Shown one piece after another: positions 32,073-41,078 of a stretch of 64,000 nucleotides of DNA. The translations under genes were made by a program, and so were the position numbers. The DNA is taken from positions 1-64,000 of the forward strand of contig DASZZN010000033.1 of NCBI GenBank assembly GCA_035544955.1, given 5' to 3'. The notes under the pieces were generated by a model. The model saw nothing but the letters and a program-made list of their open reading frames with translations. It had not been told where the DNA came from and searched no databases. Origin of the DNA: Candidatus Dormiibacterota bacterium. GTDB taxonomy: Bacteria; Chloroflexota; Dormibacteria; CF-121. Numbering within the stretch: position 1 is the first letter of the stretch; every line of letters starts with the position of its first letter.

Positions 32073-33566
32073 ATGCCGATTCCGCATAGCCTGGTCTGCC
32101 CCAAATGCCACGGACCGTTAACTACTGACGCGGAGCTCGAACTTCGTTGCGTTCGGGATGGGATCCGGTATCCGCTGGTTGATGGCATCCCGTCCTTCAT
32201 CATCCCCGGCGCCGACGCGGTTGCGCTACCGGGATGCGCCCTGAGCCTGGTCCTCCCGGCGCTGAACGAAGGGGAAAACCTTGACCGGGTCCTCCCCGAG
32301 CTGAAGAAGGCCCTGGTGGCCCTGGGGCCGACGTTCGAGATCATCGTGGTCGATGGCGGCTCAAACGACAACACGCAAGAGATGGTACGCAAGCACGGGG
32401 TGCGGATGGTCAGCCAGAGGCTCCCCGGATTCGGCGGAGCCTACCGGGCCGGCTTCGAGCAGGCGCGCGGCGAGTACGTCATCACGCTCGACGCGGATGG
32501 GTCGCATGATCCCGCGTTCCTCAAAGACCTGTGGGCCGCGCGCACCAAGGGCGATGTGGTGATCGCCTCCCGGTACGTGGAGGGTGGCGCTGCGGAAATG
32601 CCGGTCACCCGGCGCGTGATGAGCCGGATCCTGAACATCACCTTTGGTCGCGGACTCTCGTTGCCGGTCCACGATCTTTCCAGTGGCTACCGCCTGTACC
32701 GCAGCGCGATCCTGCGGGAACTCGAGCTGAAGGCGACCGACTTCGATGTCCTCGAGGAAATCCTGATTCGCGCGCTGGCGGCGGGCTACCGCGTCCATGA
32801 AGTCCCCTTCCGATACCGGGCACGGGTCGCCGGCCAGAGTCACGCCCGGCTCTTGCGGTTCGCCGTCTCCTATCTGCGAACCTTCGTGGCGATGTGGCGA
32901 CTGCGCAACTCGATCGCATCATCGGACTACGACGGGCGCGCCTATGACAGCATCATCCCGCTGCAGCGCTACTGGCAGCGGGGGCGGTACCAGGCCGTCA
33001 CGCGACTGGCGAGCGGCTACCGCCGGGTCCTCGATGTTGGCTGTGGATCGAGCCGCATCATCGGCGCCATTCCTGGCATGGTCGGCCTCGATATCCAGCT
33101 TCATAAGTTGCGCTACGCGCGGCGCTACGGCAACACGCTCGTCCACGGCTCCATCTTCGAGCTGCCCTTCGCCGATGGAAGTTTCGATTGCGTCATTTGC
33201 TCCGAGGTCATCGAACACATCCCCGCGCAGGAGAAGCCCTTCGATGAGCTGTCGCGGGTCCTCACGACCGGCGGCCGGCTCATCCTCGGCACACCCGATT
33301 ACGACCGCTGGCGATGGCGGGCGCTGGAGTGGCTCTACGGACGCCTCTCACCCGGCGGCTATGCGGACGAGCACATCACGCACTACACCCAGGCGAATCT
33401 CGGCCCCTATCTCCAGGGAAAGGGCTTCGAGATCGAGGGCGTCGAGTACGTCGGCGGTTCGGAGATGATCTTCAGCCTGAAAAAGCTCGCTCCGATGGTC
33501 TCGCCGGTTTCCGCCCGCCCGGTGCGGACGGCGCTTCGCGCCGAGCGCTCAGTACCGGCAGCGTAA
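32073..33566 (+). CDS. Trm112-like zinc ribbon - GT2 glycosyltransferase - SAM methyltransferase fusion
   Basis: 497 aa with three parts. Residues 1-45 are a Trm112/YcaR-like element (LVCPKCHGPL, then RDGIRYPLVDGIPSFI; only one CxxC pair). Residues about 55-285 are a DPM1/polyprenol-phosphate mannosyltransferase-like GT2: LSLVLPALNEGENL, IIVVDGGSNDNTQEM, YVITLDADGSHDP (DxD), LPVHDLSSGYRLYRS. Residues about 310-470 are a class I methyltransferase: VLDVGCGSSRIIGAIPGMVGLDI, ELPFADGSFDCVICSEVIEHI. This suggests sequential transfer of a sugar to a lipid carrier and methylation within one glycan pathway. The start has no clear ribosome site. Confidence 0.88.
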   Translation: MPIPHSLVCPKCHGPLTTDAELELRCVRDGIRYPLVDGIPSFIIPGADAVALPGCALSLVLPALNEGENLDRVLPELKKALVALGPTFEIIVVDGGSNDNTQEMVRKHGVRMVSQRLPGFGGAYRAGFEQARGEYVITLDADGSHDPAFLKDLWAARTKGDVVIASRYVEGGAAEMPVTRRVMSRILNITFGRGLSLPVHDLSSGYRLYRSAILRELELKATDFDVLEEILIRALAAGYRVHEVPFRYRARVAGQSHARLLRFAVSYLRTFVAMWRLRNSIASSDYDGRAYDSIIPLQRYWQRGRYQAVTRLASGYRRVLDVGCGSSRIIGAIPGMVGLDIQLHKLRYARRYGNTLVHGSIFELPFADGSFDCVICSEVIEHIPAQEKPFDELSRVLTTGGRLILGTPDYDRWRWRALEWLYGRLSPGGYADEHITHYTQANLGPYLQGKGFEIEGVEYVGGSEMIFSLKKLAPMVSPVSARPVRTALRAERSVPAA

Positions 33567-33580
33567 AAGGTCCCCCAACG

Positions 33581-34054
33581 CTACCCTCCCCCAGAGGGAG
33601 AGGGAAATTGCGGCGCGAGATGCCGCTCGAACATCTGCCGAATCTCCTCGGGAGAGGCAGTCATCTGGTCGACGAAGTAGCCACCGTCGAAGTCGAGCCC
33701 TTTGGCACGCAGGAAGCCTGATCCGGGATGTCGCTTCATCACCGCCACGCCCGGCTTGAGCCGGTAGGCGAGCACCGTCCGGCCGCTGGCTTTTACCAGG
33801 GCGACGGCGGCGATCTCATCCCAGGGCAGCAGCGGGCTCTTTCCGGATCTGCGAAAGATCACGCCCTCTTCCATGAATTCGAAGCGCGGCCGCACAGGTC
33901 CGCGCATCGCGGCGAAGCCGATGACCGGCGCCAGGATCGCGGCCCAGCCGATGCCCCGGCCAGCGAGCAGGAGGATGATGCCGCCAAGCTCGGTCACGCC
34001 GGCAAGCGGCAGGAAAAGGGCCCAGGGCAGGCGGGCATTGACAGCGGTGGTCAT
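33581..34054 (-). CDS. Membrane protein with PH-like domain
   Basis: 157 aa. Two adjacent hydrophobic helices (about residues 10-50) precede a small beta-rich domain: FEFMEEGVIFRRSGKSPLLPWDEIAAVALVKASGRTVLAYRL, the pattern of bacterial PH (bPH) domains. The ATG overlaps the stop of the lipid kinase gene upstream by 4 nt, so the two are coupled. A membrane-surface role alongside lipid phosphorylation is an inference. Confidence 0.7.
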   Translation of the reverse strand: MTTAVNARLPWALFLPLAGVTELGGIILLLAGRGIGWAAILAPVIGFAAMRGPVRPRFEFMEEGVIFRRSGKSPLLPWDEIAAVALVKASGRTVLAYRLKPGVAVMKRHPGSGFLRAKGLDFDGGYFVDQMTASPEEIRQMFERHLAPQFPSPSGGG

Positions 34055-34950
34055 ACGACGACTTTGACGCCGCCCGCGACGATCTGAGCGCGCAGGACAT
34101 TGCCCCGGTAGACTTCGCCATCGACCTCATTCCACTGGACGTCGGGCGCGATGATCTCCACGGATCGCGCCTTCCGCTGCAGCATGCTGTCGCCATCGGC
34201 TCGCTGCCGGAAGATCCTCCAGAGCACGCCGGCCCGATCCAGCGCCGTGCGTGGCCGGTAGACACAGACGTCCAGCCAACCGTCGTCGATCGCGATGTTC
34301 GGGCCGAAGCGGAAGGGCGCCGCGCCGAGCATGCCCGCGTTCACGATCAGCACGACCACCGCGGTGATCTTCATTTCTTCGCCGTCCGCGCGGATCGTGC
34401 ACTCGAAGTGCGGCGCGCGCGGCAGCCACCAGGCCCCGGCCACGAAATAGGCGGCACGGCCGAACCAGTACTTGAGCGTGGCAGGCGTGTGGCGCATGAC
34501 GGTCGCGTCGAAACCGATACCGGCGGCGAGCGCCATGTAGCCGTCGTTTACCCTGGCCAGGTCCACCGCACGAGTCGCGGGAAAGTGTTCGAGGACTCGC
34601 CGCGTCGCTCGGCGCCAACCCGCGGGGAGCCCCAATTCGCGGGCGACGATGTTCGCGGTACCGAGCGGTACGATGCCCATCGGCAGGCTGCGCTGGTGCG
34701 CGGCGGCCATCACTTCCGCCACCGTGCCGTCCCCGCCCGCGGCGAGCACCAAGTGAAACTCGCGCCGCGCGAGTGCCGCTCCAATCGCCTCGACATTGAG
34801 GCCGGCCTTGGTCTCCAGCACCATTGCCTCCCAGCCGAGCTCCCCGGCTAACTCGAGCAGTCGACGTCCGAAATCACTGCCGGTTCGTTGCAGCGCTGGG
34901 TTGACAACGAAGAGGGCGCGCCGCCGCTCGGCATCATCGGGTGGACCCAC
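34051..34950 (-). CDS. Diacylglycerol/sphingosine kinase-like lipid kinase
   Basis: 299 aa DAGK-family protein: RRALFVVNPALQ, LVLAAGGDGTVAEVMAA (catalytic GGDGT), LPMGIVPLGTANIVARELGLP (GTxN), and AVDLARVNDGYMALAAGIGFDA in the C-terminal beta-sandwich. It probably phosphorylates diacylglycerol or a related lipid. GTG start 3 nt after the CDF stop; it overlaps the PH-like gene by 4 nt, so CDF-kinase-PH form one operon. Confidence 0.92.
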   Translation of the reverse strand: MGPPDDAERRRALFVVNPALQRTGSDFGRRLLELAGELGWEAMVLETKAGLNVEAIGAALARREFHLVLAAGGDGTVAEVMAAAHQRSLPMGIVPLGTANIVARELGLPAGWRRATRRVLEHFPATRAVDLARVNDGYMALAAGIGFDATVMRHTPATLKYWFGRAAYFVAGAWWLPRAPHFECTIRADGEEMKITAVVVLIVNAGMLGAAPFRFGPNIAIDDGWLDVCVYRPRTALDRAGVLWRIFRQRADGDSMLQRKARSVEIIAPDVQWNEVDGEVYRGNVLRAQIVAGGVKVVV

Positions 34951-34953
34951 CAG

Positions 34954-35904
34954 CTAGCCGGCGGCTCGACGCGTCATCCGGTCATGGGCATCGTCGGTGT
35001 GCGGATGGCCCTCCGGCTGCACACAGAAGACATCGCCCGGCCGACAGACCAGGCTTTCGAACTGGATCGTCGTGTGCTCGATCTGGAATTCGTGCGCCAG
35101 CACCTCGCGGACTTCGGCCAGGATGTCCTGCGCCTGGGTAACCCGCTGGTCATCGATCAGCAGATGCGCACTCATCGCGCGGCTCTGGGCGCCCAGCGAC
35201 CAGATGTGTAGGTCGTGCAGGTCGCGGACACCGGGGACGCGCTTCACCGAGGTGACCACGGATTCGGTCTGGAGGTCCGGCGGTGTCGATTCCATCAGGA
35301 TGTCGAGCGCGGCCGCGAGCACGCGCCACGCGCTCCAGGCGATCAGAGCGGCGATGGCGATGCTGAGCAGAGGGTCGAGCGCGAGCCAGCCTGTCACCAC
35401 GATCAGCAGCCCGGCAACGATGACGCCGCCCGATGCCCAGGCGTCGCCCAGGATGTGGACCAAGGCGCTCTTCACCGTCAGATCGCGCTGCATCGGTTGA
35501 AGCGACCGGGCGATGACCAGCGAGATCACCAAACCAACCACGGCCGCCGCGGCCATCAGGCCACCGTGCACCACGCCAGGGTCTTGCAGCCGGCGAAGGG
35601 CTTCGACGACGATGCCGGCGACGATCGCCGCCAGCAGCAGCGCATTCACGAGCGCCACGAGGATGCCCACTCGCTGATAACCGAAGGTGCGGCGGGCTGT
35701 GGCCGGACGATGCACCTGTCTGAGTGCGAATAGCGACAGGGCCAGCACGACCAGGTCGGTCACCACGTGCCCGGCATCGCTCAGCAGGGCGAGGCTATGC
35801 GCCCACAGCCCACCGACCACCTCGACCACCAGCACGACGGCGGTGAGGAGGAGGGCTACCCGAATCCGGGCGGCGGCGTTGGAGCTCACGGGGGCGAGCG
35901 GCAT
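34954..35904 (-). CDS. CDF-family divalent cation efflux protein
   Basis: 316 aa from ATG 35904. An ATG at 35925 is also open but overlaps the divergent start codon, while TAAGAT lies exactly 7 nt before 35904, so the shorter form is preferred. Six helices carry HSLALLSDAGHVVTDL (HxxxD-type site in TM2, with D and H) and VHILGDAWASGG (HxxxD in TM5), the ligands of the transport site in ZitB/CzcD-like zinc exporters. The C-terminal cytoplasmic domain ends with several His/Asp residues. It heads an operon with the lipid kinase and PH-like protein. Confidence 0.92.
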   Translation of the reverse strand: MPLAPVSSNAAARIRVALLLTAVVLVVEVVGGLWAHSLALLSDAGHVVTDLVVLALSLFALRQVHRPATARRTFGYQRVGILVALVNALLLAAIVAGIVVEALRRLQDPGVVHGGLMAAAAVVGLVISLVIARSLQPMQRDLTVKSALVHILGDAWASGGVIVAGLLIVVTGWLALDPLLSIAIAALIAWSAWRVLAAALDILMESTPPDLQTESVVTSVKRVPGVRDLHDLHIWSLGAQSRAMSAHLLIDDQRVTQAQDILAEVREVLAHEFQIEHTTIQFESLVCRPGDVFCVQPEGHPHTDDAHDRMTRRAAG

Positions 35905-35910
35905 CGGCCT

Positions 35911-35917
35911 TATCTTA
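35911..35917. promoter_or_regulatory. Bidirectional -10 box shared by CDF and APH-like genes
   Basis: TTATCTTA-type sequence: read rightwards TATCTT (35911-35916) is 7 nt before ATG 35924; read leftwards TAAGAT (35917-35912) is 7 nt before ATG 35904. Both transcripts would be leaderless and mutually exclusive at any moment. Confidence 0.6.
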
Positions 35918-35923
35918 TTGCCC

Positions 35924-36904
35924 ATGACGGATCATCCTGACCATCCTGTCTTTACCCCGGCAACAGGGCAACGACTCCACTGGGGGGACCTTCCGAATCA
36001 GGTTCGGCACGCTCTCGAGGACCGGCTCGGGGCGGACGTCGTCGACGCGGCGACCCAACCGGGCGGCTTCTCGCCCGGGGTGGCTGCGCGGCTGACGTTA
36101 GCCGACGGCCGCCAGGTCTTCGTCAAGGCGGTCAGCGGCAGCATCAATCCCTATTCGCCCGGGATGCATCGCCGCGAGGCTCGTATCGCCGCCGCGCTGC
36201 CGGCGTCGGTTCCCACGCCGCGCTTCCTGGGTTTATATGACGACGGTGAGTGGATCGCCCTGATGTTCGAGGACATCGATGGAACCGCGCCGCAAACGCC
36301 GTGGCAGCAACCAGAACTCGATCGCGTCCTGGTCGCCGTTGCGGAGTTGAGCTCCGCCTTGACGCCCGCGCCAATCGCTGTGGAGCCCGTGAGCGAACTG
36401 ATGCCCTATGTGTTTTCGGGCTGGCAACGGCTCGCGGCCAGCGCCGAGTCGCGCCAGGACGACCTTCGAGGTCTCGACCCCTGGGCGCAGCGGCACCTCG
36501 CCGAACTCGCGGCACTCGAGGCGGCTTCTCCGAATGCCGCCGCGGGAACGACGCTGCTGCATGCGGACCTGCGCGCGGACAATATCCTGCTCATGCCGTC
36601 GCGTGTCGTCTTCGTCGACTGGCCGTGGGCCAGCCGTGGCGCCGCATGGGTGGACCTGCTATTCATGTTGCCGAGCGTGGCCATGCAAGGCGGCCCGAGA
36701 CCCTGGGAGATTTTCGATGTTCACCCTCTGGGACGGAGGGCACCCGCGGCGGCCGTGACGGCTGTCGCTGCGGCGGTGGCGGGATTCATGATCCGAGGGT
36801 CGCGCCTTCCGCCCCCACCCGGCCTCCCGACCGTTCGCGCCTTCCAGCGCGATCAGGGAGTGCCGGCGCTCGAATGGCTAAAGCGCCGCACCGGCTGGAC
36901 TTAA
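35924..36904 (+). CDS. APH-fold phosphotransferase
   Basis: 326 aa. Kinase-like elements: QVFVKAVSG (lysine of the nucleotide site), HRREARIAAALPASVPTPRFLG, and the catalytic loop TTLLHADLRADNILLMPSRVVFVDWPWASRGAAWVDLLFML (HxDxxxxN and a D-W in place of DFG-like IDW). It belongs to the aminoglycoside phosphotransferase/choline kinase superfamily; many members phosphorylate small metabolites, so antibiotic resistance should not be assumed. It ends on a TTAA shared with the stop of the convergent xylB. Confidence 0.85.
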   Translation: MTDHPDHPVFTPATGQRLHWGDLPNQVRHALEDRLGADVVDAATQPGGFSPGVAARLTLADGRQVFVKAVSGSINPYSPGMHRREARIAAALPASVPTPRFLGLYDDGEWIALMFEDIDGTAPQTPWQQPELDRVLVAVAELSSALTPAPIAVEPVSELMPYVFSGWQRLAASAESRQDDLRGLDPWAQRHLAELAALEAASPNAAAGTTLLHADLRADNILLMPSRVVFVDWPWASRGAAWVDLLFMLPSVAMQGGPRPWEIFDVHPLGRRAPAAAVTAVAAAVAGFMIRGSRLPPPPGLPTVRAFQRDQGVPALEWLKRRTGWT

Positions 36905-38352
36905 CCGGAAAGGGCCGCCGCGATCGGCAGATAGAGCTGCCGATAACGAAGGTAAGCGGCCTCATAGGCATCGGTCGCAGAACCCGGCGCGGCAACCAGC
37001 TCCGCGGGTGCCGCCAGCGCCGCGACGCGTTGCGCATTGGGCCAGGCGCCGAACCCGACACCGGCCAGAAGTGCGGCGCCGAGCGCCGACGCGGCCGTCG
37101 TTGCCGTCGCCAGCAGCGGTTGTTCGAGGACGTCAGCCAGCAGCTGTCGCCATCGGGGGTCAAAGGTGCCGCCACCGGCGAGCCGCAGCTCGGTTGCCGC
37201 CACGCCGGTCGCGAGCAATGCCTCCAGACCCTGCCGCACGGCAAACGCCACCCCTTCGAGCGCCGCGCGCAACAGATGGCCGCGCGAATGGCTGAGTCGA
37301 AGGCCGACCCAGGCGCCTCGTGCCAGCGGGTCGAAGTAGGGTGTCCGCTCTCCCGTCAGGTACGGCAGGAAGACGAGGCCTTCCGCGCCGGGCGGGACTG
37401 CGAACGCCTCGAGATAGACCTCGTCCCAGGTCGCGCCCAGCGTGGTGCGGACCCACTCAAGGGCGATGCCCGCGTTTTGCATGGCCGCCATCGCGTACCA
37501 GCGGTCGGGCGCAGCCGCCCGGTAGAGATGGGTTCGCCCGGTGACATCGATGGCCAGCCGATCGCGCGGCGCGACCACCTGCGCTCCGCTGCCGATCGTC
37601 AGCAGCACTGGCCCCGGATCGAGTGCGCCCCCGGCGAGCGCGGCAGCGGCGGTATCGGCGGCACCGCCGACCACCGGGAGATTCGGGCGGATCCCGAGAT
37701 GCGAGGCCGCCGCAGCCGCGACCACACCGCAGATCTCCACGGACTCGCGGATTGGTGCCAGGAAATCGATCCGGAGGTCGAGCTCGTCGATGATGTCCTT
37801 GGCCCAGTAGTCGCTGGTCAAATCGTAGAGCAGCGTGGCGGAGGCATCGCTCGGCTCGGTTGCCGCCTCGTGGATCAGGCGTAAGCGCAGCCAGTCCTTC
37901 GGCTGCAATGCCCAATGCGCCTGGCGGTAGAGCTTTCGCTCGTTATCCCGCAGCCAGAGCAGGGTTGGGCCCGCCATCCCGGTCGCGGGCGGGTTCGCCA
38001 GCTGGCGACGTCGCTCGGCGCGCAGCGCGTTGTAGGCTTCGAGCTGGCGGCGAGACCGACCATCGGCCCAGAGGATCGCCGGTCGGAGGGGGTCGCCGGC
38101 GTCATCGCTGAGCACGACACCGTGCATCTGGCCGCAGACGCCGATCGCCGCGATTTCTGATGCGTGCGGGCCGGCCGCTTCATGAACGGCGGTCCCGGCG
38201 GCCTCCCACCAGGCCTGCGGATCGGATTCGGCCCAACCAGGCTGGGGCGTTGTCATTGGATACTCGGCCGACCCGGTGCCGACGATCGACCCATCGACAT
38301 CCATGACCAGCGCCTTGAGCGAACGGGTGCCTAGGTCGAGGCCGAGGAACAT
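36901..38352 (-). CDS. xylB: Xylulokinase
   Basis: 483 aa FGGY kinase. MFLGLDLGTRSLKALVMDVDG, GVCGQMHGVVLSDDAG, RPAILWADGRS, LQPKDWLRLRL, VVGGAADTAAAALAGG (catalytic Asp in GGxxD), TGERTPYFDPLARGAWVGL and LAGGGTFDPRWRQLLADVLEQPL all match xylulokinases. It phosphorylates D-xylulose for the pentose phosphate pathway. The first 22 nt overlap the GH13 gene, so both are expressed together in carbohydrate use. Confidence 0.92.
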   Translation of the reverse strand: MFLGLDLGTRSLKALVMDVDGSIVGTGSAEYPMTTPQPGWAESDPQAWWEAAGTAVHEAAGPHASEIAAIGVCGQMHGVVLSDDAGDPLRPAILWADGRSRRQLEAYNALRAERRRQLANPPATGMAGPTLLWLRDNERKLYRQAHWALQPKDWLRLRLIHEAATEPSDASATLLYDLTSDYWAKDIIDELDLRIDFLAPIRESVEICGVVAAAAASHLGIRPNLPVVGGAADTAAAALAGGALDPGPVLLTIGSGAQVVAPRDRLAIDVTGRTHLYRAAAPDRWYAMAAMQNAGIALEWVRTTLGATWDEVYLEAFAVPPGAEGLVFLPYLTGERTPYFDPLARGAWVGLRLSHSRGHLLRAALEGVAFAVRQGLEALLATGVAATELRLAGGGTFDPRWRQLLADVLEQPLLATATTAASALGAALLAGVGFGAWPNAQRVAALAAPAELVAAPGSATDAYEAAYLRYRQLYLPIAAALSG

Positions 38353-39923
38353 AGCGCTCCTTCCCAGGGGCTCAGCGCGACGCCGCCGTCGACCCGCTCG
38401 CCGTCACGCGAGCGGATGGTGCTGATCACGATGCTGCCGACGATCGTCGGGACCTTGACAGGTTCATCGGACATATTGAGGGCGATAACAGTGCCATCGC
38501 CTCGCTGCCACGCCCAGACGCCAGCCGGTGATGGCAACTGCTTGTACGACCCGCTGCGCAGGTCGGACCGCTGGCGACGGACGGCGATGAGGTCGCGGAC
38601 GAAGTACAGGATCGATGATCGATCGCGCTGCTGGTCGGCGACATTGCGTGCGGTCACATCGCCGGTCGGCAGCCAGGGCCGCACGCCGACCTGGGTGAAA
38701 CCGCCGCCCGGCGCGTTGCTCCACTGCATCGGCGTCCGCTCCGGATCGCGCCCGCGGGGTTCCGGCCAGAAGCGCTTGCCGAGCGGATCTTGCAGATCGG
38801 CTTTGCGGAGCCGGGTGTCGGGCATCCCGATCTCATCGCCGTAGTAGACGACCGGCGTCCCCCGCAAGGTCAGCAGGCTGAGGAGCGCGCAGCGAAGCTT
38901 TCGCTCGTCGCCTCCCGCCCACCGGCTCATGACGCGGGAGACGTCGTGATTGGAAACGGTCCACACGGGCCAGCCCATCGCCGGGATGATCACCTCGCTC
39001 TCGGCGACGACCCGGGCCAGCGCAGAAGCCTCGAACGGCGCGTGCACATAGGTGAAGTTGAACGCAAGGTGCAGCTCATCTCCTTGACCGTAATAAGCCG
39101 CCATGCTCCGCACGTCGAGGACGTAGGTTTCGCCCAAGAGGATCCGTGGCGGGTCGTAGGTGTCGGCGAGCGCCCGCCAGCGCCGCAGGACATCATGCAC
39201 TTCAGGTCGCTCGACGTTGTGGACGGAGCGCTGGCCGTGGGCGCGGACGTGCGGTGGATCGTCCTTCGTCGCCAACGGGTTGTCGCGCAGCTCGCGGTCT
39301 TTGACGATGCCGTGCGCGACGTCTATCCGGAATCCGGCGATACCGCGATCGAACCAGAAGCGATAAATGTCGTCGAAAGCGTCGCGCACCGCGGGGTTCC
39401 ACCAGTTGAGATCGGGTTGCTGGGCGAGGAAGTTATGCAGGTAGTACTGGCCCGTATGCGTGTCCAAGGTCCAGGCGGGCCCGCCGAAGGCGCTCAACCA
39501 GTTGTTCGGCGGACTGCCGTCAGGCTTGGGGTCGGCCCAGACATACCAATCGCGGTGTGCCGCGCTGCGAGATGACCGGGCATCGATGAACCAGGGGTGC
39601 CGATCGCTGCTGTGATTCGGCACGATGTCCAGCACGATCTTGATGTCGCGCTTTTTCGCTTCGGCGATCAACTGATCGACTGTACCGAGGTCACCAAAGA
39701 AGGGCTGCACGCCACAGTAGTCGGCGACGTCGTAGCCGACATCGGCGTCCGGCGAGACCGTGATGGGGTTCAGCCAGACGGCATCGACGCCCAACCACTG
39801 CAGATAGTCGAGGTGATCGATGACACCGCGCAGGTCACCGATGCCGTCGGCATTCGAGTCCTGGAATGAGCGCGGATAGAGCTGGTAGATGACGCCCTCG
39901 CGCCACCACTCGCCGGCGGACAT
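38331..39923 (-). CDS. GH13 alpha-glucosidase / oligo-1,6-glucosidase-like
   Basis: 530 aa. GH13 conserved regions: DIVPNHSSDRHPWF (I), GFRIDVAHGI (II, nucleophile Asp), LLGETYVLD (III, acid Glu) and WTVSNHDVSRVMSRW (IV, NHD). GIGDLRGVIDHLDYLQWLGVDAVWLNPI and an N-terminal WWREGVIYQLYPRSF fit cytoplasmic alpha-glucosidases acting on maltose- or isomaltose-type oligosaccharides. No signal peptide. TAGCAT lies 8 nt before the ATG. xylB follows with a 22-nt overlap. Confidence 0.93.
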   Translation of the reverse strand: MSAGEWWREGVIYQLYPRSFQDSNADGIGDLRGVIDHLDYLQWLGVDAVWLNPITVSPDADVGYDVADYCGVQPFFGDLGTVDQLIAEAKKRDIKIVLDIVPNHSSDRHPWFIDARSSRSAAHRDWYVWADPKPDGSPPNNWLSAFGGPAWTLDTHTGQYYLHNFLAQQPDLNWWNPAVRDAFDDIYRFWFDRGIAGFRIDVAHGIVKDRELRDNPLATKDDPPHVRAHGQRSVHNVERPEVHDVLRRWRALADTYDPPRILLGETYVLDVRSMAAYYGQGDELHLAFNFTYVHAPFEASALARVVAESEVIIPAMGWPVWTVSNHDVSRVMSRWAGGDERKLRCALLSLLTLRGTPVVYYGDEIGMPDTRLRKADLQDPLGKRFWPEPRGRDPERTPMQWSNAPGGGFTQVGVRPWLPTGDVTARNVADQQRDRSSILYFVRDLIAVRRQRSDLRSGSYKQLPSPAGVWAWQRGDGTVIALNMSDEPVKVPTIVGSIVISTIRSRDGERVDGGVALSPWEGALCSSAST

Positions 39924-39931
39924 CGCAAGCC

Positions 39932-39937
39932 ATGCTA
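39932..39937 (-). promoter_or_regulatory. -10 box of GH13-xylB operon (leaderless)
   Basis: TAGCAT on the minus strand ends 8 nt before ATG 39923. Confidence 0.4.
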
Positions 39938-39989
39938 CCGACTCCGGGCTTCACGCCGGTCAGCGTCCAATGGCTCGAGGGCGAAGTCC

Positions 39990-40637
39990 TTAGGGTTTCT
40001 TCGCGCTCGCCAGACCGTGGCCGTTCGGCGAATTGACAACCCCGAGGGACTTCACCGAGGGCTCGATGATGGCGTCGATGAGGCCGTAGTCCTTCGCCAT
40101 CTCCGGTGTCATGAAGAAGTCGCGCTCGATGTCGCGCTCGACCTGCTCCGTGGAGCGGCCAGTGTGCTGCGCGTAGATGCCAACGATGATCTCGCGAAGC
40201 CGGAGAATCTCGCGGGCATGGATCTCGATGTCCGTGGCCTGCGAGGTCCGCATGCCGCCGCTCGGCTGATGCAGCACGATCGTGCAATGCGGCAAAGAGA
40301 AACGCTTTCCTGTGGTACCGCCGACCAGGATCAGGGAGGCGGCGCTGGCCGCCAAACCGGTACAGAGCGTGCTGACCGGCGCACGGACGTAGCGCATCGT
40401 GTCGTAGATCGCGAGTCCCGCGGAGAGTGAGCCGCCCGGGCTGTTGATGTAGATGCTGATCTCCTTGTCAGGGTCCTCGCTGTCGAGGAAGAGCAGCTGC
40501 GCGATGATCAGGTTCGCGGTATCGTCATCGATCTCGGTGCCGAGAAAGATGATGCGGTCGCGCAGCAGACGGGAGTAGATGTCGTAAGCGCGCTCGCCGC
40601 GCGCCGTGGTCTCGACGACGTTGGGTATCAGTGCCAT
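39990..40637 (-). CDS. clpP: ATP-dependent Clp protease proteolytic subunit
   Basis: 215 aa with the full catalytic triad: Ser98 in [11 protein letters not shown], His123 in VLHQPSGG and Asp in [18 protein letters not shown] (about 172). [22 protein letters not shown] and the handle helix [15 protein letters not shown] are canonical. It forms the tetradecameric protease that works with ClpX/ClpC. It is 12 nt downstream of an XRE regulator that resembles ClgR, and has its own GGAGG ribosome site. Only one clpP copy is in the window. Confidence 0.97.
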   Translation of the reverse strand: MALIPNVVETTARGERAYDIYSRLLRDRIIFLGTEIDDDTANLIIAQLLFLDSEDPDKEISIYINSPGGSLSAGLAIYDTMRYVRAPVSTLCTGLAASAASLILVGGTTGKRFSLPHCTIVLHQPSGGMRTSQATDIEIHAREILRLREIIVGIYAQHTGRSTEQVERDIERDFFMTPEMAKDYGLIDAIIEPSVKSLGVVNSPNGHGLASAKKP

Positions 40638-40649
40638 TTGGGGTCCTCC

Positions 40650-41078
40650 TTAACGGTCCACGGTGAATCCGATCCGTCGCCTAGGCGACGTGGCCTGGGT
40701 GGATGCCAGATATAAGCTGAAATGCGCAACACTACGCAGAGCTTGCGGACGAAGGCTCGCGGTCGCGATCCGAAGCTGCATCCGGGGATCGTCGGGCCAG
40801 CTCCGCCGCTGTTCCACCGCCTCCTGGCTTCCCAGGGATCGCGCCAGGTCGAGATACAGGTCGGCAACCGGGACCTCCAGGGCGCGGGCGATCGCCAGCA
40901 GCCGCTCGGAGGAGACGTCCTTGAGTCCCCGTTCCAGCTCGGAGAGGTAGGCGGGTGACAGTTCGGCGGCCTCTGCCAGCTCGCTCAGGGAGCGCTCGGC
41001 TTCCTCACGCCGCCGGCGGAGCAGGATGCCAAGGGCGACGCGGATCGAACTCGCATCTTCGCTGTGAGCGTAAGTCAT
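40650..41078 (-). CDS. XRE-family regulator, ClgR-like
   Basis: 142 aa from ATG 41078. The HTH domain (about residues 12-70) reads RVALGILLRRRREEAERSLSELAEAAELSPAYLSELERGLKDVSSERLLAIARALEVPVADLYLDLA, very close to the ClgR/PopR type of actinobacteria, which activates clpP and other protease genes. Directly downstream is clpP, 12 nt away. The C-terminal 60 residues have no clear domain. Two direct repeats matching the ClgR box lie over and just before its first codons, pointing to autoregulation. Confidence 0.85.
   Translation of the reverse strand: MTYAHSEDASSIRVALGILLRRRREEAERSLSELAEAAELSPAYLSELERGLKDVSSERLLAIARALEVPVADLYLDLARSLGSQEAVEQRRSWPDDPRMQLRIATASLRPQALRSVAHFSLYLASTQATSPRRRIGFTVDR

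Noticed and set aside
35924-36904. Aminoglycoside resistance gene
   Set aside because: The fold is APH-like, but family members act on many metabolites and nothing in the context points to antibiotics.
36250-37884. A 544-codon plus-strand ORF opposite xylB
   Set aside because: It is an antisense reading of xylB and of the APH-like gene in another frame; composition is Arg/Gly-rich and no motif is visible.
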